A DNA stretch of 64,000 nt from Duganella qianjiadongensis (GCF_009857915.1 NZ_WWCM01000008.1:124001-188000); one strand, 5' to 3'; counted from the stretch's first letter, positions 35,668-45,007 are shown. Notes: a model not told the origin generated them from the letters alone. Made by a program: numbers and translations.

Positions 35668-37035
35668 CTAGCGCATGCCCGGCATCATGCCCTTCATCGA
35701 GCGCATCATCTTCATCATGCCGCCGCCCGAGAGTTTTTTCATCATGGTCTGCATCTGCTCGAACTGGGTCAGCATGCGGTTCACTTCCTGCACCTGCACG
35801 CCGGCGCCGGCCGCAATACGGCGCTTGCGGGTGGCTTTGATCAGCTCCGGCTTGGCGCGTTCCTGCGGCGTCATCGAATCGATAATGCCGACCATGCGGC
35901 GCACCTGCTTGTCCGCCTGATCCATGTTGGCGCCGTTGGCAGCCTGCTGGAACTGGGCCGGCAGCTTGTCCATCAGATTGGCCATGCCGCCCATTTTCTT
36001 CATCTGGCCTAGCTGGGCCTTGAAGTCGTTCATGTCGAACTTGCCGCCCACCTTGATCTTGTTGGCCAGATCGGCAGCGGCCTTGCTGTCCACGCCTTTG
36101 CGGGCTTCTTCCACCAGCGCCAGGATGTCGCCCATGCCCAGCACGCGGTTGGCCATGCGGGCGGGATCGAAGGCTTCCAGACCATCGAGCTTCTCCGACA
36201 CGCCGGCAAACTTGATCGGCTTGCCCGTAATGTGGCGTACCGACAGCGCTGCACCGCCGCGCGAATCGCCATCGAGCTTGGTCAGCACGATACCGGTCAG
36301 CGGCAGCGCATCGTTAAACGCCTTGGCCGTGTTGATGGCATCCTGACCCAGCATGGCGTCGACCACGAACAGGGTTTCGATAGGCTTGACGGCGCTGTGC
36401 ACGGCGGCGATTTCGCGCATCATCTCTTCATCGATACCGAGACGGCCCGCCGTGTCGATGATCAGCACATCGTGGTAATGCTTCTTGGCCCAGTCCAGTG
36501 CCGCCAGAGCGATATCGACCGGCTTGTCCTGCGCGGTGGAAGGGAAGAAGTCGGCGCCGACCTGGCCGGTGACGGACTGCAGCTGGGCGATCGCGGCCGG
36601 ACGGTAGACGTCGGCCGAGACGGTCAGCACTTTTTTCTTCTTCTCTTCTTTCAGGTATTTGGCCAGCTTACCCACCGTGGTGGTTTTACCCACACCCTGC
36701 AGACCGGCCATCAGGATGATGGCAGGCGGCTGCTGGGCGAAGCTGAGCTGGGTGGCTTCCGCGCCCAGATCGGCACCCATCAGGGCAGCCAGTTCGCGCT
36801 GCACCACACCTACCAGCGCTTGTCCCGGCGACAGCGAGGCGATGACTTCTTCACCCAGCGCCTTTTCTTTGACGCGGGCGATAAATTCGCGCACGGCGGG
36901 CAGGGCCACGTCGGCTTCGAGCAGGGCCATGCGCACTTCGCGCAGCATTTCAGCGGTGTTGGCTTCCGTCAGGCGGGCCGCGCCGCGCATGGTTTTAACG
37001 ACCTTGGCAAGGCGTTGGGTAAGATTGTCTAGCAT
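35668..37035 (-). CDS. ffh: Signal recognition particle protein Ffh
   Basis: A 455-residue GTPase of the SRP. N-terminal helical bundle, G domain with GLQGVGKTTT, DTAGRLGID and TKLDGDSRGGAA, and a methionine-rich M domain at the C-terminus (FEQMQTMMKKLSGGGMMKMM, ending GMMPGMR) that binds 4.5S RNA and signal sequences. ATG 37035 is the family start (MLDNLTQRLAKVV). Normally neighbours ypjD in this lineage; here an ABC transporter lies between them. Confidence 0.97.
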   Translation of the reverse strand: MLDNLTQRLAKVVKTMRGAARLTEANTAEMLREVRMALLEADVALPAVREFIARVKEKALGEEVIASLSPGQALVGVVQRELAALMGADLGAEATQLSFAQQPPAIILMAGLQGVGKTTTVGKLAKYLKEEKKKKVLTVSADVYRPAAIAQLQSVTGQVGADFFPSTAQDKPVDIALAALDWAKKHYHDVLIIDTAGRLGIDEEMMREIAAVHSAVKPIETLFVVDAMLGQDAINTAKAFNDALPLTGIVLTKLDGDSRGGAALSVRHITGKPIKFAGVSEKLDGLEAFDPARMANRVLGMGDILALVEEARKGVDSKAAADLANKIKVGGKFDMNDFKAQLGQMKKMGGMANLMDKLPAQFQQAANGANMDQADKQVRRMVGIIDSMTPQERAKPELIKATRKRRIAAGAGVQVQEVNRMLTQFEQMQTMMKKLSGGGMMKMMRSMKGMMPGMR

Positions 37036-37197
37036 GTTGAACCCAGAATAAAACAGTGGCCGCCATTTTACCCCATCCACTGCGCCTAGTCGCCGCATGG
37101 GGCGCGCTTATGGTTTATATTCCTGTATGGACACGGACAGCGCAGGCTGGGCTGTTGCTATGATGCAGAGAAAACAAGAACCCGGAGGATGAACACG

Positions 37198-38181
37198 ATG
37201 AAACGTACGATCTGGTGGAAAACCCTGGCGCTGAGCGCCGTGATGACGCTGCAGGCCGCAGCGCCAGTACAAGCGCAGGAAGTGGTGCGGCTGGGGAACC
37301 TGAAATTCGCCCACTACGGCGCCGTCTCCTATATTAAAGAGATCGCCCCCAAATGCGGCATCAAGGTGGAAGAGCGGGTGTTCGCCAAAGGGCTGGACGT
37401 GATGCAGGGGATCATCGCCGGCGAGCTTGATGTCGGCACCACTGCCTCCGAAGCGGCCATTTCGGGCCGTGCCAGCGGCGCGCCCATCGTGGTGGTGGCC
37501 GGCTTTGCCAAGGGCGGCGCACGACTGGTCAGCCGCGCCGACCTGAAACTCAAATCCGTCAAGGACCTGAAAGGCAAGCGGGTAGGCGTTACCCGTGGCG
37601 GCATACAGGAAGTGCTGCTGCTGGCCGAGCTGCAGATGGCAGGCCTGACGGCTTCCGACCAGCCGGGCAAGGATGTGCAGCTGATCTATCTGGCCTTCGC
37701 CGATCTGAATCAGGCGCTGCTGGGTAAAAACATCGACGCCATGATGAATTCCGAACCGCAGTCCTCGCAGGCCATCAACAAAGGCTTTGGCACGGAAATC
37801 ATCAAGCCTTACGACACCCCGATCGGCGAGCCTATCCGCACCATGGTGATGACGGAGAAGTTCTATAAAGAGAAGCGTGCGCTGGCCGAGAAATTCATGC
37901 GCTGCTTCGTGGAAGCCACCAAAACCTTTATCGACCAGCCGGCAGTGGCCGAGAAGTATGTGCGCGAAACTGTGTTCAAGGGGCAGATCAGCAAGGATGA
38001 TTTCGACGATGCCATCGGCAATTCGCCATATTCCTACGACATCACGCCGGAACACATCCAGATCACTACCGACGTGATGTTCAAGACGGGCGTGGGCCGC
38101 ATGGCCAAACCGCCCGCTGCTAAAGAGTGGGTGCGTACCGACCTGCTGGAAGCGGCCAAGAAAAGCGTAGGGATCAAATAA
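37198..38181 (+). CDS. ABC transporter substrate-binding protein (SsuA/TauA/ThiY-like)
   Basis: A 327-residue periplasmic protein with a signal peptide (residues 1-26, ending PVQA). It then has the NMT1/SBP_bac_3-like fold of nitrate/sulfonate/taurine/pyrimidine-binding proteins: VRLGNLKFAHYGAVSYIKE, a GIIAGELDVGTTASEAAISG patch and VGVTRGGIQEVLL. GGAGG at 37184-37188 directly abuts an upstream ATG (37189) but is 9 bp from ATG 37198, so the latter is preferred. It begins a three-gene transporter operon with overlapping stop/start codons. Substrate not determined; a small organic anion is likely. Confidence 0.87.
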   Translation: MKRTIWWKTLALSAVMTLQAAAPVQAQEVVRLGNLKFAHYGAVSYIKEIAPKCGIKVEERVFAKGLDVMQGIIAGELDVGTTASEAAISGRASGAPIVVVAGFAKGGARLVSRADLKLKSVKDLKGKRVGVTRGGIQEVLLLAELQMAGLTASDQPGKDVQLIYLAFADLNQALLGKNIDAMMNSEPQSSQAINKGFGTEIIKPYDTPIGEPIRTMVMTEKFYKEKRALAEKFMRCFVEATKTFIDQPAVAEKYVRETVFKGQISKDDFDDAIGNSPYSYDITPEHIQITTDVMFKTGVGRMAKPPAAKEWVRTDLLEAAKKSVGIK

Positions 38182-39020
38182 TGGCCGGGGCGGCGCGCAA
38201 AGCAGGGCGGGGCTGGCAGCAGCTGGCCGTGGGCATGATCGTGCCCATCATCGTGATCGCCGTGTGGCAGCTGGCAGCCACCATGGGCTGGGCCAATCCG
38301 CAGATGCTGCCATCGCCGCTGGCGGTGGCCGAGCGCTGGCTGGCCTATCTGCTGCCTGTGCAGCCATACAGTGCGGAGCAGGGCAGCTGGCTGGCGTGGG
38401 CGGTATCGGGTGAGCTGATCGTCGATGCGCTGGGTAGCCTGTACCGCGTGGCGCTGGGCTTTGCCATCGGCGCGGCGCTGGCGCTGCCGTTAGGCTTGCT
38501 GATGGGCGCCAGCCCGCTGGTGTATGCATGGTTTAATCCGCTGCTGCAGCTGCTGCGCCCGATTCCGCCCATTGCCTATATTCCGTTGTCGATTCTGTGG
38601 TTCGGGCTGGGTAATGCGCCGGCCGTGTTCCTGATCGTGCTGGGCGCCTTTTTCCCCGTGCTGATGAATACCATCGCCGGGGTGCGCCAGGTGGACGGCA
38701 TCTATCTGCGCGCGGCGCGCAATCTGGGCGCCAGCGGCAGCACGCTGTTTATCCGCGTGATCCTGCCTGCGGCCGTGCCGTATATATTGTCGGGGGTGCG
38801 CATCGGTATAGGCACCGCCTTCATCGTGGTGATCGTGTCTGAAATGATCGCCGTGAACAACGGCCTGGGTTTTCGCATACTGGAAGCGCGCGAGTACTTC
38901 TGGTCGGACAAGATCATGGCCGGCATGATTACCATCGGCCTGCTGGGACTGGCCATCGACAGCGCCGTCAACAAACTGAATAACTATCTGCTGCGCTGGC
39001 ACCGCGGTCTGGAGAACTAA
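38181..39020 (+). CDS. ABC transporter permease (SsuC/TauC-like)
   Basis: A 279-residue inner-membrane protein with six or so helices and the BPD_transp_1 EAA-like loop (VDGIYLRAARNLGASGSTLFIRVILPAAVPYILSGVRIG, positions about 185-225). The start overlaps the preceding stop (TAATG), and its own stop overlaps the ATPase start, as is usual for this family. The region SAEQGSWLAWAV is a small insertion between helices 1 and 2. Works with the substrate-binding protein and ATPase flanking it. Confidence 0.92.
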   Translation: MAGAARKAGRGWQQLAVGMIVPIIVIAVWQLAATMGWANPQMLPSPLAVAERWLAYLLPVQPYSAEQGSWLAWAVSGELIVDALGSLYRVALGFAIGAALALPLGLLMGASPLVYAWFNPLLQLLRPIPPIAYIPLSILWFGLGNAPAVFLIVLGAFFPVLMNTIAGVRQVDGIYLRAARNLGASGSTLFIRVILPAAVPYILSGVRIGIGTAFIVVIVSEMIAVNNGLGFRILEAREYFWSDKIMAGMITIGLLGLAIDSAVNKLNNYLLRWHRGLEN

Positions 39021-39817
39021 TGGATAGCGCACATATCAGCGTAGCCCACGTCAGCAAGGTGTTCCAGACCGAGGAACGCGCCGTGGTGGCCCTGCAGGAC
39101 ATCAATCTGGAAATCCCGCGCGGCCAGTTTGTCTGCCTGCTGGGCCCCTCCGGCTGTGGTAAATCCACCCTGCTCAATGCTATCGCCGGCTTTGCCCCGC
39201 CCAGTAGCGGCAGCATCGTGGCCGATGGCCAGACGGTGAGCGCACCGGGCCCGGAACGGGGCATGGTGTTTCAGGAATACGCGCTCTTCCCCTGGATGAC
39301 GGTGGCGGAAAATATCGCTTTCGGCTTGCAGATCAAGGGATTAGCGAAAGCCGAGATCAGTGCGACGGTGGACCGGCTGCTGGCCATGCTGTCGCTGAGC
39401 GACTTCCGCAGCCGCTATCCGAAAGACCTGTCCGGCGGCATGCGCCAGCGGGTGGCGATCGCCCGCGTGCTGGCGCTCGATTCGCCCATCATGCTGATGG
39501 ACGAACCGTTCGGCGCGCTCGATGCGCTAACCCGGCGCAACCTGCAGGACGAGCTGCTGCGCATCTGGGCCGAACTGAAAAAGACCATTATTTTTGTCAC
39601 CCACAGTATCGAAGAGGCCATCTATCTGGCCGACCGCATCATCGTCATGACCTACCGGCCCGGCACGGTGAAGCGCGATCTGATGGTGGAACTGCCGCGC
39701 ATGCGCGATCCGGCGGCGGCGGAATTCAATGCGCTCAAGCGTGAACTGGGGCAGCTGGTGATGGAGGAACAGCAGCGCCACCATAACGATGAGCTACGCA
39801 TGGCTGCCGTCGACTGA
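39020..39817 (+). CDS. ABC transporter ATP-binding protein (SsuB/TauB-like)
   Basis: A 265-residue ATPase: Walker A GPSGCGKST (about 43-51), Q-loop FQEYALFPWMTV, signature LSGGMRQRVAIARVLA, Walker B IMLMDEPFGALD and H-loop THSIEEAIYLADR. The order and residues fit the TauB/SsuB/NrtD family. Drives uptake through the neighbouring permease. The last of the three-gene set; the next gene (ypjD) has its own start 22 bp away. Confidence 0.95.
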   Translation: MDSAHISVAHVSKVFQTEERAVVALQDINLEIPRGQFVCLLGPSGCGKSTLLNAIAGFAPPSSGSIVADGQTVSAPGPERGMVFQEYALFPWMTVAENIAFGLQIKGLAKAEISATVDRLLAMLSLSDFRSRYPKDLSGGMRQRVAIARVLALDSPIMLMDEPFGALDALTRRNLQDELLRIWAELKKTIIFVTHSIEEAIYLADRIIVMTYRPGTVKRDLMVELPRMRDPAAAEFNALKRELGQLVMEEQQRHHNDELRMAAVD

Positions 39818-39839
39818 GCGATAGTGTAAACTGGGGCTT

Positions 39840-40643
39840 ATGCAGAATTTCCTACTCATCGCAGCCATCGTGCTGTACCTCGTATGTGCGGCGCTGCCAT
39901 CGCGCCGTTCCGGTCTGATATCCGCCATGACGGCACTGGCCTGGCTGCTGCATGGCGCCGGCCTGTGGTTCGATCTGGTCAGCGTCGGCACCATCCGCCT
40001 CGGCTTTGCGGCCATGCTGTCGTCGGCGCTGTGGGTGTCGGTGGCTGCTTACTGGGTGGAGAACCGCAACTTCAGCCTCGATAGCATGCGCCATCTGGTG
40101 ATGCCGAATGCGGCGCTGGTGGTAGCCTTGCAGGTTGGCTTCCCCGGCAGCGTGATCGCGCTGGAAGACAAATCGCCCCTGTTCGGCTGGCATATCGCCA
40201 TTGCCACCATGGCTTACAGCACCCTCACGGTGGCGGCTTTCCATGCCGTGCTGATGGCGCTGCAGGAGCGCCACCTGCATGCCGCCACCCAGCGCAAGAC
40301 CTTTCTGTCGAATGCGCTGGATCAGTTGCCTGCCCTGTTGACCATGGAAAAGCTGTTGTTCCGTATGATCAGCTTCGGCTTTGCCCTGCTCAGCCTGACC
40401 GTATTTTCCGGCATCGTGTTCTCCGAACAGGTGTTTGGCCAGGCCCTCAAGTGGGACCATAAATCCGTGTTTACCCTGCTGTCATGGCTGCTGTTCGCGT
40501 CCCTGCTGGCAGGCCGCCGCTTCCGCGGCTGGCGTGGCCGCACGGCGCTGAGTTTCACCCTGGCCGGTTTTGCCACCCTGCTGCTGGCCTATGTGGGCAG
40601 CCGCTTCGTGCTGGAAGTACTGCTGCATAAGGGGGGCGTATGA
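39840..40643 (+). CDS. ypjD: Inner-membrane protein YpjD (CcsA/HemX-type)
   Basis: A 267-residue protein with eight predicted membrane helices and the CcsA-fold features: His residues flanking WVSVAAYWVENR, FGWHIAIATMAYSTLTVAAFHAV and KWDHKSVFTLLSWLLFASLLAGR. In E. coli YpjD sits beside ffh and is linked to cytochrome c maturation or heme handling, without a firmly proven role. Adjacent genes (PP0621-like, pilS, pilR) are the usual partners. Confidence 0.85.
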   Translation: MQNFLLIAAIVLYLVCAALPSRRSGLISAMTALAWLLHGAGLWFDLVSVGTIRLGFAAMLSSALWVSVAAYWVENRNFSLDSMRHLVMPNAALVVALQVGFPGSVIALEDKSPLFGWHIAIATMAYSTLTVAAFHAVLMALQERHLHAATQRKTFLSNALDQLPALLTMEKLLFRMISFGFALLSLTVFSGIVFSEQVFGQALKWDHKSVFTLLSWLLFASLLAGRRFRGWRGRTALSFTLAGFATLLLAYVGSRFVLEVLLHKGGV

Positions 40644-40912
40644 GCCGTCTGCTATTCTGGCTGGCGCTGATTTTCCTGATCGGTTTCGCCATCCGCAGCA
40701 AGATCCGCGAGGCGCAGAAGCGTCAGCAGCCGTTCAACCAGCCGCCGCCGGCTGGCCCGGCGGCAGGTGCGGCGCGGCAGAATACCAGCGCCGAAGTGGA
40801 AACCATGTTGCAATGCGCCCATTGCGGCGTGTTTTATCCCGCTTCCGAAACGGTGCAGGCGCGCGGGCGCGACTACTGCAGCGCGGCCCACGCGGCCATG
40901 CCCTCTGCCTGA
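40640..40912 (+). CDS. PP0621-family small protein with a zinc-knuckle motif
   Basis: A 90-residue protein with one N-terminal transmembrane helix (LLFWLALIFLIGFAI), a Pro/Gly-rich linker and a C-terminal metal-binding knuckle (CAHCGVFYPASE, then DYCSAAHA). The family is found beside pilS or ypjD in many proteobacteria and has no known function. Its start overlaps the ypjD stop (4 bp). Confidence 0.85.
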   Translation: MSRLLFWLALIFLIGFAIRSKIREAQKRQQPFNQPPPAGPAAGAARQNTSAEVETMLQCAHCGVFYPASETVQARGRDYCSAAHAAMPSA

Positions 40913-40918
40913 GGCAGC

Positions 40919-42601
40919 GTGGATTCCGGCCACTTCGCCGTTCCGGCCGAATCGCGCGCCTCGTTCTGGCGTTCACTACAGACTCTGAGCATTTCGCGCG
41001 TGGTGATCGCGCTGGTGCTGCTGGTCTACCTGAGCTTTGACCGCAACGGCCTGCGTGCCGATAGCTCCTATCTGAACTTGCAGCTGTGCGTGCTGTATCT
41101 GGCGCTGGCGCTGGCGTTTGCCCTGCTGGCCGTGTACTGGCAGCAGCGCTTCCGCTGGCAGTTACTGGGCCAGATTACCGCCGATCTGGCCATCATTTCC
41201 CTGCTGTTTATCGTGGGCGGCGGCTTGCGCAGCGGGCTGGCCATCCTGTATCTGTTCCCGCTGGCGGGCGCCGCCATTCTCGCGCCGCTGTTGCTGTCCC
41301 TGTTCTGCACGGCGCTGGTGGCGCTGTTCATGCTGGGCGAAAGCATCTGGCGCGTGCTGATGCTGGAGACGGAACGGCCGTTTCTGCAGGCCGGCCTGTA
41401 TGGTGCCGCCTTCTTTGCTACCGTGCTGGTGGTGAACCGCATGGCGGCCCGCCTGATCGGGCAGGAAGAACTGGCCATACGGCGCGGGGTGGAAGTCAAT
41501 GTGCAGCAGGCCATCAACCAGCTGGTCATGGCCAATGTGGGCGACGGCATCCTGGTGGTTGACCGGGCCGGTCTGGTTTATGCCAGCAATCCGGCGGCGC
41601 AGCAGATGCTGGGCATGCTGGGGGCCCAGTCCGATTTCACGCTGGCCGACGCAGGCGCGCTGGCGCCGCTGGCCGAAGCTTACGCGGCATGGTGCGAGGA
41701 GCGCAGCCGCAGCACGGCCTATATCACCATCAAGCCGTATGCCGACGATGCCCTGCAGCAGGTGACGGCCGCGTGGAGCGTGCGGCGCGACTTCTCGGCC
41801 CACCTGAAAGTACGCTTTGCGGCGGTAGATACGGCGCGGCTGGGCACGGAGCGCAGCGTGATCTTCCTGCAGGACGTGACGGGCATCGAAAATCAGGCGC
41901 AGCAGCTCAAGCTGGCTTCGATGGGCCGGCTGACTGCCAGCATCGCCCATGAAGTGCGCAATCCGCTCTCGGCCATCGGCCATGCCACGGCTTTGCTGGG
42001 CGAGGACATGACGGATGGCGTGCAGACCCGGTTGCTGAAGATCATCGGCGATAATGTCAGCCGGGTGAACCGCATGGTGGAGGACATCTTGCAGCTGTCG
42101 CGCAAGGTGCAGCCGCATAATGAACCGCTGGCGCTGGAGGGCTTCCTCACTGAGCTGGTGCAGGAATTTGTCGAGACCCATGGCCTGCCCGCAGATATGC
42201 TGGGGTTGACGCTGGTAGCGGCGGCGCCGGTGCGCTTCGATGCGCTGCATCTGCGCGAAGTGCTGCTTAACCTGCTCAATAACGCGGTGCGCTATGCCAG
42301 CGGCGGCCCCGCTTCGATCCGGCTCGATCTGCGCAGCATACCCTCGCGCGCGCTGGAACTGCATGTGCAGGACGATGGCCCCGGCATAGCGCCCGAGGTG
42401 CGCGCCCACCTGTTCGAGCCGTTCTACACTACCTCCAGCAAGGGCACGGGGCTGGGATTGTATCTGGCGCGGGAACTATGTTTGAATAACGAGGCACGGC
42501 TAGACTATGAATATCGTTTCGATGGTCAGCAGGATGCCAGCGGCAAGCCGCGCTCCAGCGGGCGGTTTGTCATTACTTTCGCCCATCCGGCACAGAAGTA
42601 G
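40919..42601 (+). CDS. pilS: PilS-like sensor histidine kinase
   Basis: A 560-residue membrane kinase with six hydrophobic helices (about 28-175), a PAS-like region around residues 190-320 (VGDGILVVDRAGLVYASNPAA), HisKA with SIAHEVRNPLSAI, and a HATPase domain with DDGPGIAPE and GTGLGLYLARE. With PilR it controls type IV pilin transcription. Starts at GTG 40919 after GAGG. Paired with pilR, in the conserved ypjD-PP0621-pilS-pilR-ampD block, so its role is confident by synteny. Confidence 0.9.
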   Translation: MDSGHFAVPAESRASFWRSLQTLSISRVVIALVLLVYLSFDRNGLRADSSYLNLQLCVLYLALALAFALLAVYWQQRFRWQLLGQITADLAIISLLFIVGGGLRSGLAILYLFPLAGAAILAPLLLSLFCTALVALFMLGESIWRVLMLETERPFLQAGLYGAAFFATVLVVNRMAARLIGQEELAIRRGVEVNVQQAINQLVMANVGDGILVVDRAGLVYASNPAAQQMLGMLGAQSDFTLADAGALAPLAEAYAAWCEERSRSTAYITIKPYADDALQQVTAAWSVRRDFSAHLKVRFAAVDTARLGTERSVIFLQDVTGIENQAQQLKLASMGRLTASIAHEVRNPLSAIGHATALLGEDMTDGVQTRLLKIIGDNVSRVNRMVEDILQLSRKVQPHNEPLALEGFLTELVQEFVETHGLPADMLGLTLVAAAPVRFDALHLREVLLNLLNNAVRYASGGPASIRLDLRSIPSRALELHVQDDGPGIAPEVRAHLFEPFYTTSSKGTGLGLYLARELCLNNEARLDYEYRFDGQQDASGKPRSSGRFVITFAHPAQK

Positions 42602-42613
42602 AAAGGTAGCTTG

Positions 42614-44125
42614 ATGACTGTTCGATTCCCTCGCGTGCTGGTGGTGGACGATGAAGCCGACCTGCGCGAGCTGCTGGAACTGACCTTGCTCAAGATGGGG
42701 CTGGAAGTCGATTGCGCCGCCACGCTGGGCGAGGCGCGGGCGCTGCTGGCGCAGGCAGGCGTGGAATACCAGCTGGTGCTGACCGATATGCGTCTGCCCG
42801 ATGGTCTGGGGCTGGAGCTGGTGCGCGAGGTGAATGTCAGCCACCGCAATACGCCGATCGCGGTGGTCACGGCCTTTGGCAGTGCGGAGAATGCCGTGGT
42901 GGCACTGAAGGCGGGCGCCTTCGACTATATTTCCAAACCGGTGGCGCTGGATCAGCTGCGGGTCATGGTGCGTTCGGCCCTGCGCCTCAGTGCCGGCGCG
43001 GCGGAAGACGAGGCGCCGGCAGCCAGGCCAGCGCCCAGCCGGCTGCGCGGCAGTTCGGCGGTGATCGAAGCGCTGCGTGCGCAGATTGCCCGGCTGGCCC
43101 GCTCGATGGCGCCGATCGCCATCAACGGCGAATCAGGCAGCGGCAAGGAGCTGGCGGCACGTGAAATCCATGCCCAGAGTTCGCGCGCAGCCAAGCCTTT
43201 TATCGCCGTCAACTGCGGTGCGATACCGGAAGCCCTGATGGAAGCCGAGTTTTTCGGCTACCGCAAGGGCGCGTTCACCGGCGCCGCCGACGAGCGCGAC
43301 GGCTTCTTCCAGGCCGCCAATGGCGGCACCCTGATGCTCGACGAGGTGGCCGATCTGCCGCTGGCCATGCAGGTCAAGCTGCTGCGCGCCATACAGGAGC
43401 GGCGTGTGCGCAAGATAGGCGCCACCGCCGAGGAGCCGGTGGATGTGCGGATTATCAGTGCCACCCACAAGAATCTGGCCCAGTGCGTGGAACAGGGCAG
43501 CTTCCGGCAGGACTTGTACTACCGCCTGAATGTGATTGAACTGAGTCTGCCGCCTCTGCGTGATCGGCTCGATGACCTGCCCGTGCTGACCGACGGCATA
43601 CTGGAGCGGCTCGGCACTTTCGAATCCGAGGTCAGGCTGGGCGAAGGCGTGCTGGACGCGCTGCGCAGCTATTCCTTCCCCGGCAATGTGCGCGAGCTGG
43701 AAAACATACTGGAACGGGCGCTGGCGTTTGCCAATGATGGCGTGATCGAAGTGGCCGATCTGGCGCTCAAGGGCGCACGCATGGTGGAGGCTACCGTGCC
43801 GCTGCCCACACCGACCACGCCGGCGCCGTTTCTGGCTGCCAGCGAAGCGGCGGCCATACGGCTGCCGCCAGCGGATGGCGCGGCGGCCATGGCCGCCGCG
43901 CAGGTTGCCGCGCTGCCCGCAGAAGAGTGGCCACCGCTGCCGCAGATCGATGTGCTGCCGCCGAATCTGCCGGAATTTCTCAACCGGATCGAGCGCGAGC
44001 TGATATTAAGAGCACTGGCGCAGACCCAGTTCAACCGCACCCAGGCCGCCCAGCTGCTGGGCATCAGCTTCCGCCAGCTACGCTACCAGATGCAGAAGCT
44101 CGACATACAGGAGCCGGAAGCGTGA
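42614..44125 (+). CDS. pilR: Sigma-54 response regulator PilR
   Basis: A 503-residue regulator. Receiver with acidic residues VVDDE, phospho-acceptor D58 (LTDMRLPD) and ISKP; AAA+ sigma54 domain with Walker A GESGSGKE, ESGSGKELAARE, the sigma54-contact loop GAFTGA and DEVADLPL; a proline-rich linker of about 50 residues; and a Fis-type HTH (FNRTQAAQLLGISFRQLRYQMQKL). Activates pilin genes from sigma54 promoters. An AAAGG site precedes ATG 42614, preferred over an adjacent upstream TTG. Confidence 0.92.
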   Translation: MTVRFPRVLVVDDEADLRELLELTLLKMGLEVDCAATLGEARALLAQAGVEYQLVLTDMRLPDGLGLELVREVNVSHRNTPIAVVTAFGSAENAVVALKAGAFDYISKPVALDQLRVMVRSALRLSAGAAEDEAPAARPAPSRLRGSSAVIEALRAQIARLARSMAPIAINGESGSGKELAAREIHAQSSRAAKPFIAVNCGAIPEALMEAEFFGYRKGAFTGAADERDGFFQAANGGTLMLDEVADLPLAMQVKLLRAIQERRVRKIGATAEEPVDVRIISATHKNLAQCVEQGSFRQDLYYRLNVIELSLPPLRDRLDDLPVLTDGILERLGTFESEVRLGEGVLDALRSYSFPGNVRELENILERALAFANDGVIEVADLALKGARMVEATVPLPTPTTPAPFLAASEAAAIRLPPADGAAAMAAAQVAALPAEEWPPLPQIDVLPPNLPEFLNRIERELILRALAQTQFNRTQAAQLLGISFRQLRYQMQKLDIQEPEA

Positions 44126-44784
44126 GCCGGCCGCCGGACGCAGCCGGGCAGGGCGTGGTGCTGCCGGATGATGCAGGCTGGTGGCCGCTGGCACAGCGCT
44201 ACGACAGTCCGCACTGTGACGAGCGGCCCGATCCGGCCGATATCAGCCTGCTGGTGATCCACAATATCTCGCTGCCGGCCGGCTGTTTCGGCGGTCCGCA
44301 CGTGACTGACCTGTTTACCGGCCGGGTCGATTATAATGCTGACCCTTCGTTTGCCGACCTGCGCGGTCTGAAGGTGTCCAGCCACTTTTTTATCCGCCGC
44401 GACGGCCGTGTCATGCAGTATGTTTCTGCTAACGCGAGGGCGTGGCACGCAGGGCGTTCGGCGTTCCGCGGGCGGGAAAAATGTAACGACTATTCGATCG
44501 GTATCGAGCTGGAAGGCAGCGATGAGACGCCGTTCGAAGCCGCCCAGTACGAGGCGCTGGCGACGCTGACACTGGCACTGCAGCAGCGCTATCGGCTGGC
44601 CGATGTGCTAGGTCATGAACACATCGCGCCGGGCCGGAAAACCGATCCCGGAGTGTTGTTTGATTGGTCACTCTATGAGCAAATCTGGCGCAAAAAGTGG
44701 CAGTTGCTGAGTCCGCAAACAGGCACGTTAGTGAGTGCTCTCGGCGAACTGCGCTTTGTAAAAGGGCTCCCGCAAAGTCAATAG
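44122..44784 (+). CDS. ampD: 1,6-anhydro-N-acetylmuramyl-L-alanine amidase AmpD
   Basis: A 220-residue zinc amidase that recycles cytoplasmic anhydro-muropeptides. Zinc-ligand motifs of the Amidase_2 fold: LLVIHNIS, SSHFFIRRDGRVMQYVS and GHEHIAPGRKTDPGVLFDW. GTG start at 44122 overlaps the pilR stop (GTGA) and follows AGGAG; residues before GVVLPDDAGWW form an ordinary N-terminus. The C-terminal 30 residues (LLSPQTGTLVSALGELRFVKG) are an extra tail relative to E. coli AmpD. Confidence 0.92.
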   Translation: MSRPPDAAGQGVVLPDDAGWWPLAQRYDSPHCDERPDPADISLLVIHNISLPAGCFGGPHVTDLFTGRVDYNADPSFADLRGLKVSSHFFIRRDGRVMQYVSANARAWHAGRSAFRGREKCNDYSIGIELEGSDETPFEAAQYEALATLTLALQQRYRLADVLGHEHIAPGRKTDPGVLFDWSLYEQIWRKKWQLLSPQTGTLVSALGELRFVKGLPQSQ

Positions 44785-44833
44785 AAAAATTGCCGTTTAT
44801 AGCAAAATTTCCACTTGTCTTAGCCCACTCCGA

Positions 44834-44880
44834 TCACTACAATCAGTGTATCGATTCGCGTCTATCACTAGATATAGTAG
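44834..44880 (+). promoter_or_regulatory. Tandem NrdR-like boxes upstream of nrdA
   Basis: Two imperfect palindromes, TCACTACAATCAGTGT (44834-44849) and TCACTAGATATAGTAG (44865-44880), are separated by 15 bp (31 bp start to start, three helical turns), the spacing known for NrdR box pairs (consensus acaCwAtATaTwGtgt). They lie about 180 bp before nrdA. NrdR is the ATP/dATP-sensing repressor of ribonucleotide reductase. Second box is the better match. Confidence 0.65.
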
Positions 44881-44979
44881 TTCCCAAGACACTGGTTCTT
44901 AAACTATCTGCAATGCCTTAAGACCAGTCGATCACGCTTTTATTGCAGCTTATTTGGCATCTCATCAGCCAGCAGCCAG

Positions 44980-45007
44980 GGCTGAGTGCAGTATTTCGGC
45001 CTTTTTT
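44980..45007 (+). terminator. Terminator/attenuator-like hairpin in the nrdA leader
   Basis: GGCTGA (44980-44985) pairs with TCGGCC (44996-45001), allowing one G-U, followed by TTTTTT (45002-45007). It lies 53 bp before the nrdA ATG, downstream of the NrdR boxes. It may stop read-through from ampD, or act as a leader element; no start point is known. Confidence 0.4.
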
